64,000 nt of DNA from 58-81 sp012729145 (GTDB lineage Bacteria; Synergistota; Synergistia; Synergistales; Thermovirgaceae): NCBI GenBank assembly GCA_040770625.1, contig JAXGIW010000001.1, positions 372,001-436,000 of the forward strand, given 5' to 3'. A program made the translations under genes and the position numbers. Below the pieces are notes generated by a model. The model saw only the letters and a program-made list of their open reading frames with translations. It did no database searches and was not told the DNA's origin. Of the stretch, positions 25,743 to 35,157 are shown in pieces; position 1 is the stretch's first letter; each line of letters starts with the position of its first letter.

Positions 25743-25793
25743 GAAAATAGTAGAGGTGTCAGACCTAGAAAATAGTAGGGGTGTCAGACCTTG
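25743..25793. repeat. Tandem repeat (2 x ~25 bp) and split REP-like repeat at left flank of the IS
   Basis: GAAAATAGTAGAGGTGTCAGACCT and GAAAATAGTAGGGGTGTCAGACCT lie in tandem directly before the IS end. The second, AGGGGTGTCAGACC, continues across the IS into TACACTTTTGAC at 27405-27416. Joined, these rebuild the reverse complement of the GTCAAAAGTGTAGGTTTGAC repeat seen five or more times between 34 and 41 kb. The IS therefore sits inside a copy of that repeat. Confidence 0.65.
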
Positions 25794-27405
25794 ACGGGCT
25801 GTTGCCCAATTGAGTCCCGCAGGTTTAAAAAAGGCAGATCAGGCAAGACATTTAACCTGTCCCCCTATGTAAGTGAGGCGAATCTGCCTGAGAACGATTG
25901 AAAAAAGAGAACAGGCCCTCGAAAGGCTTGGCTTCAAGACTCGGACTGTCACTGCCGGATTTTTTACCGGCCTGTTCTCCCGGCTGAGCAGGACCTGTAT
26001 GTTCTGTACGACACAGGTCAGGTACTCCTGGATCTGCACCTTCCATAATCCTCTCCAACGGGCCCGGTCATAGCCGTAACGCTTGCCCCTGGCGAAGGAG
26101 CGTTCCATGAGGTGCTGCCTCTTCTTGATGTCTCTTTTTGAGTCTGCACTGCGGCTTTGAAGCCTCATCACATCCAGGTCATCCTGTCTGAGATGGCGTT
26201 TCACGGTCCTGCCCATTTTGTTGCTGGTGCATAGGGAGCGCAGTTCGCAGGCTTGGCAGTCCGTTTTTCTGGCCGCATAGTCGATGCTCTGGCGTTCCTG
26301 GTGAATGCTTTTGAACCTTAGCTCTTTCCCGGCGGGACAGATGTAGATGTCCCTTTCCCTGTCGTAATGAAAGAGCGTCTCGGGGTATATGCCCCGCTTT
26401 TCTTCACGCTTGACGGCAGAATTGCTCAAATCGGGCATGTGCGCACCTATACCCATGTCGAAACAGGCCAGAAAGTTCTCTATGGTCCCGTATTTGCTGT
26501 CCGCGACCACCGTGGAGGCTGTCTTGCCTGTAGCCCCGCGGTGTCTTTGGAGCAGCTCTTCCAGCATGTGACCCTCGCTTACGTCACCGGGGGTGACGGC
26601 CGTGGCGGTAATGATCTCGTGGGCCTCATCCACCGATCTGTGGACCTGGTAGAAAAGGTCCGGCTTGCCTCTGCCCACTATGGCAGCATCGGGGTCCGTC
26701 CCCGATATGTACCGGTCGTTGACCTTGCGGTAGCTGCCGCTTCGGTCAGAGCGTTCGCTCTTTTCCTCTCTTTCATTGCGCTCTTCCAGGCGGGCTTCCA
26801 GTTCTTTATAGTTCCTTCGGAGCTGATGCTTCAGAGATTGGGTGTCGATGACGGAGTTGTTCGAGGCGTCGGCTTCAACCAGGCTGGAGTCCACAAAGAT
26901 CTTGCTCCCGTCCACCAGACCTGCCTCAACGCACTGAAGCACGATGCGTTCAAAGAAGCTTTTGAATATTTCCGCTCCCCAGCGCTTCCGCGCCTTGGAG
27001 AGGATGCTGTGGTCGGGGATCTTAGTGTCCAGGTCGTAACCCAGGAACCAGAGCCAGTCCAGTCTCTCAGGCAGGGTGGACATGAGCTCCCGCTCCGATC
27101 TGACGTTGTAAAATATCAAAAGAAGCATAAGCTTGAGCACCACCGGAGGAGGCGCCGAGACGTTGCCGTTGGTTCCGTACTTGTCCGCCACTTCTTTGTA
27201 GGTGAAGTCAAAGTCCACCCTGGCTGCGATCCTGCGGAGAGGGTGGTCCCGGCGGACCCTTTCCGCAATGTTTAGGTTGGTGTAAAAGATCTTGCTGTTG
27301 TCCGGCTCCTGGATTCCCATCATGGCGAACACCCCCTGGCTATACCTATTTTAAGGGTATTCAGCCACTTGCGCCTTGATATAAACTATTTGGGCAACAG
27401 CCCGT
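25794..27405. mobile_element. Insertion sequence, IS1182-type, 1612 bp, intact
   Basis: It is bounded by perfect 16-bp terminal inverted repeats, ACGGGCTGTTGCCCAA at 25794-25809 and its complement at 27390-27405, enclosing one full transposase gene on the minus strand. No clear target-site duplication is visible at the very ends. The target was a copy of the RAYT-associated repeat. A damaged relative lies at 37578-39051 and a third, blended with CRISPR repeats, at about 40780-42225. Confidence 0.88.
25839..27323 (-). CDS. IS1182 family transposase
   Basis: The protein has about 494 residues from the ATG at 27323, preceded by AGGGGGTG; an in-frame GTG lies three codons earlier. It has the N-terminal DUF772-like region (DHPLRRIAARVDFDFTY, APPPVVLKLMLLLIFYNVRSERELMS, PDHSILSKARKRWG) and a DDE catalytic core with Asp in VDSSLVEADAS, Asp in VVADSKYGT and a C-terminal helix with GKRYGYDRARWRGLWKVQIQEYL. 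A zinc-like Cys cluster (DCQACELRSLC) lies between. The reading frame is intact, so the element may be active. Confidence 0.88.
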   Translation of the reverse strand: MMGIQEPDNSKIFYTNLNIAERVRRDHPLRRIAARVDFDFTYKEVADKYGTNGNVSAPPPVVLKLMLLLIFYNVRSERELMSTLPERLDWLWFLGYDLDTKIPDHSILSKARKRWGAEIFKSFFERIVLQCVEAGLVDGSKIFVDSSLVEADASNNSVIDTQSLKHQLRRNYKELEARLEERNEREEKSERSDRSGSYRKVNDRYISGTDPDAAIVGRGKPDLFYQVHRSVDEAHEIITATAVTPGDVSEGHMLEELLQRHRGATGKTASTVVADSKYGTIENFLACFDMGIGAHMPDLSNSAVKREEKRGIYPETLFHYDRERDIYICPAGKELRFKSIHQERQSIDYAARKTDCQACELRSLCTSNKMGRTVKRHLRQDDLDVMRLQSRSADSKRDIKKRQHLMERSFARGKRYGYDRARWRGLWKVQIQEYLTCVVQNIQVLLSRENRPVKNPAVTVRVLKPSLSRACSLFSIVLRQIRLTYIGGQVKCLA

Positions 27406-27609
27406 ACACTTTTGACTTTTTTATTCTTTTCATAAAGGGAAAATCCTCTCTCCCTTCAGGTACCCTGGCTTGAATGAGAAAGCATGACCGGTATATCCAC
27501 GAAGTTGAAAAAACCCCCAAAGATTCCCTCCAAAATCTATAATTTCAGGAAGATACCTCCTGGTCTTCCCCACGGGGATCAATTCAGATCATGAAGGAGG
27601 GTGGTTTAG
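27406..27609. other. Intergenic region after the IS
   Basis: It contains the other half of the split repeat (TACACTTTTGAC at 27405-27416) and then AT-rich sequence. AAGGAGGG at 27593-27601 is the ribosome site of the TTG-started gene at 27610. No other feature is seen. Confidence 0.5.
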
Positions 27610-28086
27610 TTGCTGAACCATCAATTGCTCGATTCGATAATAGAAGGCGGGTTCTCATTCGAACTGTTGAAGAACGAACGCAGGATAGGTTCTTCCGAAG
27701 AGGGGGCAGCCTATTGGAAGATCCATATAGGCCAGACCGCCCCTGCCCTGATCCTGAGGGCTGACAACAGATTCCTTCTCCTGGTGATCTCAGGAGCCGT
27801 CGCCAGGGTCGACCTTAAAACCCTCGCGTCATCCCTGGGGGTTGCGTCCCTCAGGATGGCCACTCCTCAGGAGATCAAGGGACATTTCGGCCTCACGCCG
27901 GGAGATGTCCCCCTGATTGGTCTGGTCCTTCCCTCTCTGATCGACCGACGCCTGCTGGACTACGACTTCATCTACGGAGGGTCCGGCGACCCCGGATACA
28001 CCCTGAAGATCTCACCCCAGGCCCTGCCTTTCCTGAACAAGGATCACAGTTTGATAGATGTTCCCACCCTTTCGGAAAGGGCTTGA
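27610..28086 (+). CDS. YbaK/aminoacyl-tRNA deacylase-domain protein
   Basis: The protein has 158 residues, starting at TTG behind AAGGAGGG. It matches the YbaK/ProXp fold used to clear mischarged tRNA: AAYWKIHIGQTAPALILRADNRFLLLVISG, LASSLGVASLRMATPQEIKGHFGLTPGDVPLIGL (the conserved Gly-x-x-Pro-Gly-x-Val-P loop), and a C-terminal ISPQALPFL strand. It is a free-standing domain. The conserved Lys of the canonical site is not obvious in the usual place, so the substrate is uncertain. Confidence 0.75.
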   Translation: MLNHQLLDSIIEGGFSFELLKNERRIGSSEEGAAYWKIHIGQTAPALILRADNRFLLLVISGAVARVDLKTLASSLGVASLRMATPQEIKGHFGLTPGDVPLIGLVLPSLIDRRLLDYDFIYGGSGDPGYTLKISPQALPFLNKDHSLIDVPTLSERA

Positions 28087-28183
28087 TGAAAGTAAACATT
28101 GCGGAAGGATAAAGCCCTTTCACCGTTTCAATTTTATGCCTTATACTGTATTGGGGTAACTCTTTAAAGGAGGTGCGAGGAAA

Positions 28184-29143
28184 ATGAAACAGAGAATCGC
28201 GGTCTTCGCGATCGCGGCGTTCCTTGTTCTAAGCCTCTTATTTGCCGCTTCCGCTGGAGCAGTGACTGAAAAGGAGGGGCTGATCCCCGTCAAGGGAGGA
28301 CAGGTCTGGTACCGTGCTGTGGGCCTCGAAAAGGATGCCGTCCCGCTTCTGGTCCTGCACGGCGGACCGGGAATGACCCACTTCTACCTCGAATCCCTCG
28401 AAGCCCTGGCCTCGGAAAGGCCCGTGATATTCTACGACCAGCTTGGATGCGGCAACTCCATCACTACCGAGGAGGAAACCCTCTCACTGTGGACGGTGGA
28501 ACGATTCGTCGAAGAGGTCCAGGAAGTCAGGGACGCCCTTGGCCTTGAAGAGGTGCACATCCTGGGCCAGTCCTGGGGTTCGATGCTCGCCGTGGAATAC
28601 TACACATGGAAGCCCGAGCCCAGGGGCATCAGGAGCCTCATCCTTGCAGGGCCTTTCATGAGCACCCAGAAATGGATCGCTGATGCAAAGAAAATGCTCA
28701 AGACCCTCCCCGAGGATATCCAGAGGATCGTGGAGGAATCCGAAGCAAAGGGGGACTTCGACAACCCCGACTACCTTGCGGCGATGGACCTGTTCTATGT
28801 CAACTTCCTGTGCAGGCTTGACCCCTGGCCGGACAGCATCCTGAAGGCCTTCGACTCCATGGGCATGGAGGTCTACAACTACATGTGGGGGCCTAGCGAA
28901 TTTACCGCAACGGGTACCCTGAGGTACCACCAGGTAATAGACAAGCTTAGGGACATCAGGGTGCCCACCCTGTTCACCGCCGGCGAATTCGACGAAGCCA
29001 GACCAGTGACGGCTGCCTACTACTGGAGTCTGGTGCCGGGCGCCGAGATCCACATCGTGAATGATGCATCCCATACTCACCATCTGGAAAAACCCGAAGA
29101 GTTCAACACCATAATTTCCTGGTTCATGAAGAGGAACGAGTAG
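28184..29143 (+). CDS. Secreted proline iminopeptidase-like alpha/beta hydrolase
   Basis: The protein has 319 residues. A signal peptide (about 1-26) precedes an alpha/beta-hydrolase domain with the oxyanion HGGPGMTHFYLESL, nucleophile GQSWGSMLAVEY (Ser about residue 131), a helical cap, and the late Asp (GEFDEARP) and His (DASHTHHLEKPEEF). The HGGPG and GQSWGG-like motifs are typical of peptidase family S33. Export suggests peptide use outside the cytoplasm, fitting a peptide- or amino-acid-fermenting life style (inference). AAAGGAGGTG lies before the ATG. Confidence 0.86.
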   Translation: MKQRIAVFAIAAFLVLSLLFAASAGAVTEKEGLIPVKGGQVWYRAVGLEKDAVPLLVLHGGPGMTHFYLESLEALASERPVIFYDQLGCGNSITTEEETLSLWTVERFVEEVQEVRDALGLEEVHILGQSWGSMLAVEYYTWKPEPRGIRSLILAGPFMSTQKWIADAKKMLKTLPEDIQRIVEESEAKGDFDNPDYLAAMDLFYVNFLCRLDPWPDSILKAFDSMGMEVYNYMWGPSEFTATGTLRYHQVIDKLRDIRVPTLFTAGEFDEARPVTAAYYWSLVPGAEIHIVNDASHTHHLEKPEEFNTIISWFMKRNE

Positions 29144-29183
29144 GAGAAATATTCCAGGAACAGGCTAATGGGTATCTGACAGG

Positions 29184-29229
29184 CAAAAAGCCCAGGCCTG
29201 GCCTCTCGGATCAGAGGGGTCAGGCCTGA
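29184..29229 (-). terminator. Terminator for the 29345-29755 gene
   Basis: Read on the minus strand: CAGGCCTGACCCCTCTG, a short loop, GAGAGGCCAGGCCTG, then GGGCTTTTTGCC. The arms share CAGGCCTG and CCTCTC/GAGGGG pairing. It is also positioned to end the plus-strand hydrolase gene, but the T run is on the minus strand. Confidence 0.65.
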
Positions 29230-29344
29230 TCGGTCTGCGGGGAATGTTTTGAACAAATGCTTTTCCAACAGTTCCGGCACAGCGGGGGAAAGATGGGGGC
29301 AAATTGCAAGGCTCCTCTGGCTTTCCCCGATGAGCCCCTGAACC

Positions 29345-29755
29345 TCATGTCTTGTCTTTGACGATCAAACCCACTATCAAACCGATAAGACTGAATTCAA
29401 CGACACCGAACAACGCCCAGCTTGCAACCAGCGAGAATGGCAATGGATACAGGACATATTGATTGACATCGACCATGATGGCTATTAACAGCCCAAAGCA
29501 GAAACCGAAGAAAAGCCCTTTCTTGTAACTCTTTTCTGAAACAAAGCGTGAATAGATCATCGGCAACAGGAAGGAGATCGCCAGGGTAGCCAGGAGAGAG
29601 ATCCATGCTTTTGATGAGAAGTCCACTCGCCTGAGTGACTCAACTTGCTTGTTGGCTGTGCCAAGGATAACCAGATGAACGAGGCCATTATAAACTATCG
29701 AAAAAACAAATGAGATCATTGCGGCAATCAGCAACCTGATCTTGCCTGTTTTCAT
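29345..29755 (-). CDS. Small membrane protein of unknown function, four helices
   Basis: The protein has 136 residues from the ATG at 29755, chosen for GGAGGAG nine bases upstream; an in-frame upstream extension to 29854 overlaps decayed transposase sequence. Four hydrophobic helices are evident (LLIAAMISFVFSIVYNGLVHLVIL; AWISLLATLAISFLLPMIYS; GLFFGFCFGLLIAIMV; ALFGVVEFSLIGLIVGLIV). No family is recognised with certainty. Confidence 0.65.
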   Translation of the reverse strand: MKTGKIRLLIAAMISFVFSIVYNGLVHLVILGTANKQVESLRRVDFSSKAWISLLATLAISFLLPMIYSRFVSEKSYKKGLFFGFCFGLLIAIMVDVNQYVLYPLPFSLVASWALFGVVEFSLIGLIVGLIVKDKT

Positions 29756-29896
29756 TTGGCGCGCTCTCCTCCAGAGACATAACAAAGTCAGTTCTATCTG
29801 CACAAGATACGGGGGTTCCTTTGTTCCTGGTGCAATAAATCCGTTTGCCTCCAACAGCTTGTCGTTCAGACTGACCTTACCGATCTGCTCTCAAGC

Positions 29897-29965
29897 CTCC
29901 AGCAGGCATAGTTTACGCCCGATCCGGATACCCCGTAAAGTGCCCCGATCTGCCTGACAATAGCG
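29897..29965 (-). pseudogene. Fragment of a RAYT transposase 3' region
   Basis: AGGCATAGTTTACGCCCGAT, then CCGTAAAGTGCCCCGATCT, is collinear with AGGCACGGTTCACGCCCGAT and CCGTATAGTGCCCCTATCT at about 36517-36566. Those bases encode the C-terminal helix-turn-helix of the intact RAYT gene. Only this short piece remains, with no open frame. Confidence 0.6.
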
Positions 29966-30112
29966 TCGTTTTACCTCCAGGGTCCAACGGGTAACCCGTC
30001 CGGCCCCCTATGACCCATAATTGCCTCCCCCCCCTCAAAGTGAGATAATCCGGAGAATCCGCGTTCTTTGAACCAGGCATCAGCATCCGTGCTCCGGAGG
30101 AAGAAGGTCTTC

Positions 30113-31318
30113 ATGGATTATTTCGTTGAACTGAACCTGCCAACGCTTTTTTTCGTAATGGCGGCGGTCATCTTGATCCTGGCAGGAACCCACGTCATGG
30201 TCTTCCTGGCCTATCCAGAGATGCCCGGTGTAAAACTGTGCGCTTTGGGTAATTTTCTTTTTGCGTTGCCGATTTTCGCCCTTTTCTTGCTCCCCTCCGG
30301 ATCTGTCCCCGCCTTTTCTGTCCTCTTTAACACACTGATGACATCAGGCTTCCTTCTGATCTACCTTGGCATACGGGAATATACAGGAAATGGGGTACAA
30401 AGAGGACGCCTTCTCCTTACCTTGGCAGTTTTTTCCGGAACTTATGCCCTTTTCTTGTCGTCCATCCCCTGGGCTTTCAGAACTGTGGCCGGGTTGTTTA
30501 CACTAGGGGTCTTCTCTTTCATGACGGCTTGGGAAGCATGCGACGGATTCAGGAGGATCCGCACGGCGAGGTCGGTCTTTGCAGGCATTTTTTGCCTGCA
30601 CGGAGTCTTTCTCCTCGCCTTCGCAGGCGCAGGCCTCGATCTTGCCCTTTCCGGAAAGGGCGCCCTGGGGCAGAACCCGGGAACTCTGGGGATCGTCATC
30701 ATCGAAGGTACTCTTGCCGCCCTAGCGGTAAATCTTTCCTATATCTTGCTTATTACAGACCTTCTCTCCTCCCGGCTTGCAAGAAAAGCCGAGACGGACT
30801 ATCTGACAGGCGTCTACAACCGCGGCGGGATCATCCAGATGGGGGAGGCAATGGGACAGGAACCCCTTTCGATCATCATTGCCGACCTGGATCTTTTCAA
30901 GAAGCTCAACGACACATACGGGCACGCCGCAGGCGACAAGGTCCTCAGAAACTTTGCTGACACGGTTGAGAAAAACCTCAGGCCATGGGATGTTCTTGGA
31001 CGTTTCGGAGGGGAGGAATTCCTGATCCTTCTGCCCCGGCTGGGAGCAGAAAGAGCCTCTCGCATCGCTGAAAGGCTGCGTTGGGAAATTGAAAAGACCG
31101 AAATTTCCTGGGAGAGTCAGCCCATCACCTACACCGTGAGCATGGGGATAAGCTCCCGGGGTGAAAACGAAACGAAGGACCTGAACAGGCTTATCGCTGA
31201 AGCCGACGAGGCGCTTTATACCGCGAAGAGCCTGGGAAGGAACAGGGTGGTCTGGTTCGATTCCGGGCAGATGACCATTGTCAGGGCCAGCGAACCGCTT
31301 CCCGGTCGAGAGGCCTGA
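30113..31318 (+). CDS. Membrane GGDEF diguanylate cyclase
   Basis: The protein has 401 residues from the ATG at 30113, preceded by GGAGGAAG; the frame is open 15 codons further but without a ribosome site. Six or seven membrane helices fill residues 5-225, followed by a GGDEF domain (about 235-390). The active site reads GGEEF (about residue 299) with an RPWD I-site five residues before, so it should make cyclic di-GMP with product inhibition. The N-terminal region resembles no sensor family with certainty. Confidence 0.86.
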   Translation: MDYFVELNLPTLFFVMAAVILILAGTHVMVFLAYPEMPGVKLCALGNFLFALPIFALFLLPSGSVPAFSVLFNTLMTSGFLLIYLGIREYTGNGVQRGRLLLTLAVFSGTYALFLSSIPWAFRTVAGLFTLGVFSFMTAWEACDGFRRIRTARSVFAGIFCLHGVFLLAFAGAGLDLALSGKGALGQNPGTLGIVIIEGTLAALAVNLSYILLITDLLSSRLARKAETDYLTGVYNRGGIIQMGEAMGQEPLSIIIADLDLFKKLNDTYGHAAGDKVLRNFADTVEKNLRPWDVLGRFGGEEFLILLPRLGAERASRIAERLRWEIEKTEISWESQPITYTVSMGISSRGENETKDLNRLIAEADEALYTAKSLGRNRVVWFDSGQMTIVRASEPLPGREA

Positions 31319-31361
31319 AGACCAAGTGGCGGCTCGTCTGCAGTGATAATCGACAGAGCGC

Positions 31362-32156
31362 CTACGGAAGTGCCTTTATGATCTCCAGCACGAACAGTTG
31401 ACCCGCGACGGCGATCTCCCCGGCCTTTTGCATATCCCAGGCCACCCCGGCGGTCTGGTTGCTGGAAATGACCCTCACGGCCAGGAAGGGAACATTGTAG
31501 TGGGCAGCTATACCAGCTGATGCGGCCGATTCCATCTCTTCCGCCATGGCGCCTTCTGTCCGGTGCCAGTGGTCCAGGTAGTCCTGCTCCTTCGACCAGC
31601 GATCGCAGGAAAAGAGGGTCCCCTTCACAACACGGCCTTTATCGTAGTCCTGCCCCTTGGAAAGGGCCACTCCCAGGAGGGCGCCGTCGCTTTGGAAAAC
31701 GGTGCGATGAAACTCCTCGCTTATGGACCACTCTGTTACATCGAGGCCCTCTCCCCGGTCCCTGTACTCCACAACTACGGAAGCCGCATTGACGACCCTT
31801 TCACCCAGGACGATATCCCACAGATCAAGGTCAGGCGCATAGCCTCCGGCCGTGCCCTGGTTGATGATACACACAGGCAAGAACTCCCTTATGGCCAGAA
31901 GCGTTGCTGCAGCAGCGTTGATGGAACCTGTACCCGTCCTTGAAACAACTACATCCCTGTCACCGACCCTTCCGCGCCAGAAGGTCCACCCGTCGATGAC
32001 GATCTCCTCCGGGTCGGCCAGGCTCTTCACAAGGGTCGAAACTTCCATCTCCAGCGCGCCCTGGACCAGTACCGGTCCAGTCCCGGCAAAAAGGGGCACG
32101 GAACACAGCAGACAGAGGCAAATGGCAAAGAAAAACACTCTTGCAGAACGCACCAC
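31362..32156 (-). CDS. Exported 5'-methylthioadenosine/S-adenosylhomocysteine nucleosidase-like protein
   Basis: The protein has about 264 residues. A GTG at 32156 has GGAGG at proper spacing, while the ATG two codons earlier (32162) abuts that ribosome site. A clear signal peptide (about 1-25, FFFAICLCLLCSVPLFA) precedes a PNP/UDP phosphorylase-type domain: SRTGTGSINAAAATLLAI, INQGTAGGYA and the purine-ribose motif EEMESAASAGIAAHY, then a late catalytic Asp region. Export of such nucleosidases occurs in some anaerobes and points to nucleoside scavenging in the periplasm. Confidence 0.82.
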   Translation of the reverse strand: MVRSARVFFFAICLCLLCSVPLFAGTGPVLVQGALEMEVSTLVKSLADPEEIVIDGWTFWRGRVGDRDVVVSRTGTGSINAAAATLLAIREFLPVCIINQGTAGGYAPDLDLWDIVLGERVVNAASVVVEYRDRGEGLDVTEWSISEEFHRTVFQSDGALLGVALSKGQDYDKGRVVKGTLFSCDRWSKEQDYLDHWHRTEGAMAEEMESAASAGIAAHYNVPFLAVRVISSNQTAGVAWDMQKAGEIAVAGQLFVLEIIKALP

Positions 32157-32304
32157 GATCATCCTCCTGATGTGAGATCAACAAGCTCAAGGATAAGGCA
32201 AAGAATGCACCGGAAGGGATTCAGGCAGGGATGGGTCCAGATCATTCCCCCGATCTCCCCTTCAGATCATTTGCCCTGGAAAGTCAAAAGGACCCACTTA
32301 TATT

Positions 32305-33450
32305 TTATTCCATGAAGACATCCATATACGGTTTAAAAACAAAAATTCTATTCCTCCTCTTCCCTGTGGTTTCCTCCAATATCCCCAACACTTCAAGCTC
32401 TTTAGCCAGATTGTTCGCAGAACTGTAGGAAAGACCAGTGATACTACAGATTTGTCGGACCGTTACGAATGGTTCGTTAAATAAGGTTTCCAGTAACTTA
32501 AGTGCCTTCCCGGAATTTTTACCAAGGTTTTCCTGGATCTTTTCCCTAAATTCTTCCCGGAGCCGGACGATGCGCTTCGCCGTTCCGGTGGCTTCCTCTG
32601 CGACTTCAGCAACACCTTTAAGGAAAAAGAAAAGCCAGCTCTCCCAATCTCCTTCATCGCGGATCTGTTGAAGAAGATCATAATATTGAGATCTATACTT
32701 CTTGAAATAATGAGACAGATACAGGAGGGGGCGACGGAGGATCCCTTTTTGGCAAAGGAAGAAGGTTATCAGCAGGCGCCCCATACGACCATTCCCATCA
32801 AGGAAGGGGTGGATCGTTTCGAATTGTGCATGGATCAGTCCGGCTTTGATCAAGTGAGGCATCTCGAAATCTTTGTGAATGAATTTCTCCAGTTCTCCAA
32901 TTGCCTGTCTCATCTCAAATGGAGGAGGAGGCACAAAAGCAGCATCTTGTAACAGGCTTCCCTGCTCCCCTATCCAATTCTGAGATCTCCTGAACTGGCC
33001 GGGATTCCTCTCTGAACCTCTGACCCCGCTAAGCAATTGCCCATGTATCTCTTCTATCAACCTCAACGACAAGGGCAATTCCACAACACGGTCCAGTCCA
33101 TAATTTAGAGCCATAACATAATTCGAAACTTCTTTTACATCCCGGGCCTTCCCTTCCTTCGCTTTGGCTTCATATTCGAGCAGATCTATCAAAGATGCCT
33201 GCGTCCCTTCGATCTGACTCGAAAGAACTGCTTCCTTTCTGACATACATGAGTACGAAAAGATCCGGATTTGGCAATACTTCCGTTGAGCCGTCAAGACG
33301 GCCGAGGGCCAGTTCTGCTTTGGAAAGGGCCTGGATCAGCTTTGGCGTCATTCCAACAGGGGGGTCTGGGGGCAGGGGATTCGGGAGAAAGGCTTTATAA
33401 CCTGAAGGTTGCAAAATATACCTTCCGGCTCGATTTGTCACGTTGGACAT
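32305..33450 (-). CDS. Fic domain AMP-transferase-like protein with C-terminal winged helix
   Basis: The protein has 381 residues. The inhibitory-helix motif S-x3-E-G is present at residues 77-82 (SSQIEG), the class II arrangement. The catalytic loop HPFLDGNGRMGR at residues 214-225 is complete. A DUF4172-like or AMP-binding N-terminal segment (about 1-60) and a C-terminal winged-helix (about 320-370, TVRQICSITGLSYSSANNLAKELE) flank the Fic core. Such proteins AMPylate targets; substrates are unknown. Confidence 0.88.
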   Translation of the reverse strand: MSNVTNRAGRYILQPSGYKAFLPNPLPPDPPVGMTPKLIQALSKAELALGRLDGSTEVLPNPDLFVLMYVRKEAVLSSQIEGTQASLIDLLEYEAKAKEGKARDVKEVSNYVMALNYGLDRVVELPLSLRLIEEIHGQLLSGVRGSERNPGQFRRSQNWIGEQGSLLQDAAFVPPPPFEMRQAIGELEKFIHKDFEMPHLIKAGLIHAQFETIHPFLDGNGRMGRLLITFFLCQKGILRRPLLYLSHYFKKYRSQYYDLLQQIRDEGDWESWLFFFLKGVAEVAEEATGTAKRIVRLREEFREKIQENLGKNSGKALKLLETLFNEPFVTVRQICSITGLSYSSANNLAKELEVLGILEETTGKRRNRIFVFKPYMDVFME

Positions 33451-33844
33451 ATTATTGCCTCCGATAATATGGAATTAAACATAGACTTATATTATTGCAA
33501 AACGCCATTTTTTGAAATAAGAGAGTCAAGAGAAAGGTCTTTTTGCAACCAAGAATAATAACGGGTAGAAATAGATTAATAAAAAATGAAGAAAGAAACA
33601 CGCTCTGAAAAACCCCGACAGAACAAAGCCCCAGGGGCAGACCTGCACTTTTTGCTATTTCAGATATTGCTTGCCTGCTGGGCCCTTTCCCCAAATGCTT
33701 AACCTTTCCTGTTATGTTCCCATAATTACCAACAGTCATGGCCTCTGGCAAATATAGATCCCGGTCATCCTTGCCGACTGGGAAAGATCTGCCTCCCATT
33801 TCTCCCATCTTGACCATTCAGTCAAAATACAGGCCTTCCTCCTA
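33451..33844. other. Intergenic region with a decayed RAYT-type repeat
   Basis: No gene is supported. The part from 33775 to 33833 (GACTGGGAAAGATCTGCCTCCC, then CATTCAGTCAAAATACAGGCC) resembles the sequence upstream of the intact RAYT gene and its terminal repeat at 37375-37453, so it is probably a remnant of a related element. Confidence 0.45.
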
Positions 33845-34594
33845 CTATGCACGCGCCATAAGCGCGAACACGCCCCAGCCCATGTATTCACGGGTGTACC
33901 TGGCGTAGCGTTCGGGTTCCGAGGTTAGTTGGGCTCGAACCTCTTTCGCCAGTTCATCGTCGGGATTCGCTTCGAGCCATCGGCGCATGGTGAGCCACTT
34001 GGCCGCCTCGTACCTGTCCCAGCCTTCCTGGTCTGCCAGAACCATTTCCACGACGTCGTAGCCGAGGTCGCCGAAGGACGCGACAAGTTCCGGAAGCATG
34101 AGATAGTCGGAGATCGAATCGGCCTGGCATCCTTTGGCAACGTCTTCCGTCGGCGGCAACTGCAACCAGTAAGGCTCACCGATCAGGATCATCCCTCCGG
34201 GGCGGAGGCTCTTAGCCAGAAGCTCTATGGTGCCGGCTACCCCTCCCCCGATCCAGGTGGCACCGACACAGGCTGCCACATCGACCTTTTCGCCGGCGAC
34301 GTAGCCGGCAGCATCACCGTGGATGAACTCGACCCGGTCGGCGACGCCGAGCTCCTCTGCGCGGACTTTCGCCTGCCCGGAGAACAACCGGCTTAAGTCG
34401 ATACCGGTGCCGACGATGCCGAAATCGCGTGCCCAGGTGCACAGCATCTCGCCCGAACCGCTGCCAAGGTCGAGCACGCGGGCCCCCGGTTCCAGGCGCA
34501 ACACCTTGCCGAGGGTGGCGAACTTTTCGGGCGTGAACGGATTATGAATCCTGTGAGCACTTTCGGTGATGTTGAAGATCCTTGGAATGTCCAC
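33845..34594 (-). CDS. SAM-dependent methyltransferase
   Basis: The protein has about 249 residues from the GTG at 34594; a TTG at 34603 would abut the GGAGGAG ribosome site. Class I Rossmann methyltransferase: motif I VLDLGSGSGEMLCTWARD, the acidic end of strand 2 in GTGIDLS, motif II around EFIHGDAAGYV and the post-motif VACVGATWIGGG. The C-terminal half is helical. The substrate is not evident. Confidence 0.82.
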   Translation of the reverse strand: MDIPRIFNITESAHRIHNPFTPEKFATLGKVLRLEPGARVLDLGSGSGEMLCTWARDFGIVGTGIDLSRLFSGQAKVRAEELGVADRVEFIHGDAAGYVAGEKVDVAACVGATWIGGGVAGTIELLAKSLRPGGMILIGEPYWLQLPPTEDVAKGCQADSISDYLMLPELVASFGDLGYDVVEMVLADQEGWDRYEAAKWLTMRRWLEANPDDELAKEVRAQLTSEPERYARYTREYMGWGVFALMARA

Positions 34595-34650
34595 TGCTGA
34601 CAACTCCTCCTATATTGTAAATTTCGTTTCTCTCCTGACTTATCTCGACA

Positions 34651-34677
34651 GAATGTTTGTCAAATGTGTACGGCCTG
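34651..34677. repeat. Copy of the RAYT-associated repeat
   Basis: TTGTCAAATGTGTACGGCCTGAC matches GTCAAAGGTGTAGGCCTGAC (reverse complement of the copy at 36420-36444) apart from a few substitutions. Confidence 0.5.
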
Positions 34678-34777
34678 ACACATCTGACGCTTCCAGGCTC
34701 TTGACCCGTTTTTCTTTTGGGTCGCCGCATCGTCGGTGTAATAGGTGTGGCAGCAGATACCCCTAAGGTTCGTCTCG

Positions 34778-34975
34778 TCACTCCTCCTTCACGTATTTGA
34801 CCCTGCCAACGGTACCGTCCTCGAGACGGACCTTGATCCCATGAGGGTGCGTGAGGCTTTTTGTCAAAACATCCCTGACAACGCCCTCGGTCAGTTCGCC
34901 CGTCCCCTGGTGCTGCTTCTGTATGATCCTGACCCTCATCCCGGGTCTGATCCTGCTTCTCTCCGTACCCGACAC
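34778..34975 (-). CDS. ywbE: YwbE family protein
   Basis: The protein has 65 residues, starting at GTG behind AAGGAGG. Nearly the whole length matches the YwbE family pattern: RSRIRPGMRVRIIQKQHQGTG, LTEGVVRDVLT, and THPHGIKVRLEDGTVGRVK. The predicted fold is a small beta-barrel. The function of the family is unknown. It stands alone between the methyltransferase gene and the GNAT gene. Confidence 0.88.
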   Translation of the reverse strand: MSGTERSRIRPGMRVRIIQKQHQGTGELTEGVVRDVLTKSLTHPHGIKVRLEDGTVGRVKYVKEE

Positions 34976-35157
34976 GAAAAATCCTCCTTGTTGAATAACC
35001 TTCTGGAAGGGGAAGGACTATCATCAAATTCAGCGGCCTGGTTTACCAGTTCAGTCAAAAGCGCAGGCCCCTCTGTCATCATATTTTGATAACATACAAC
35101 CTGGACGGGCATCAACAAGGAAAAGGACTTCAGTATCTGCGGAAGGGCTGAACCGAT

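Noticed and set aside
33452..33817. A 121-residue minus-strand ORF
   Set aside because: It overlaps a decayed repeat, has no ribosome site and no protein-family pattern.
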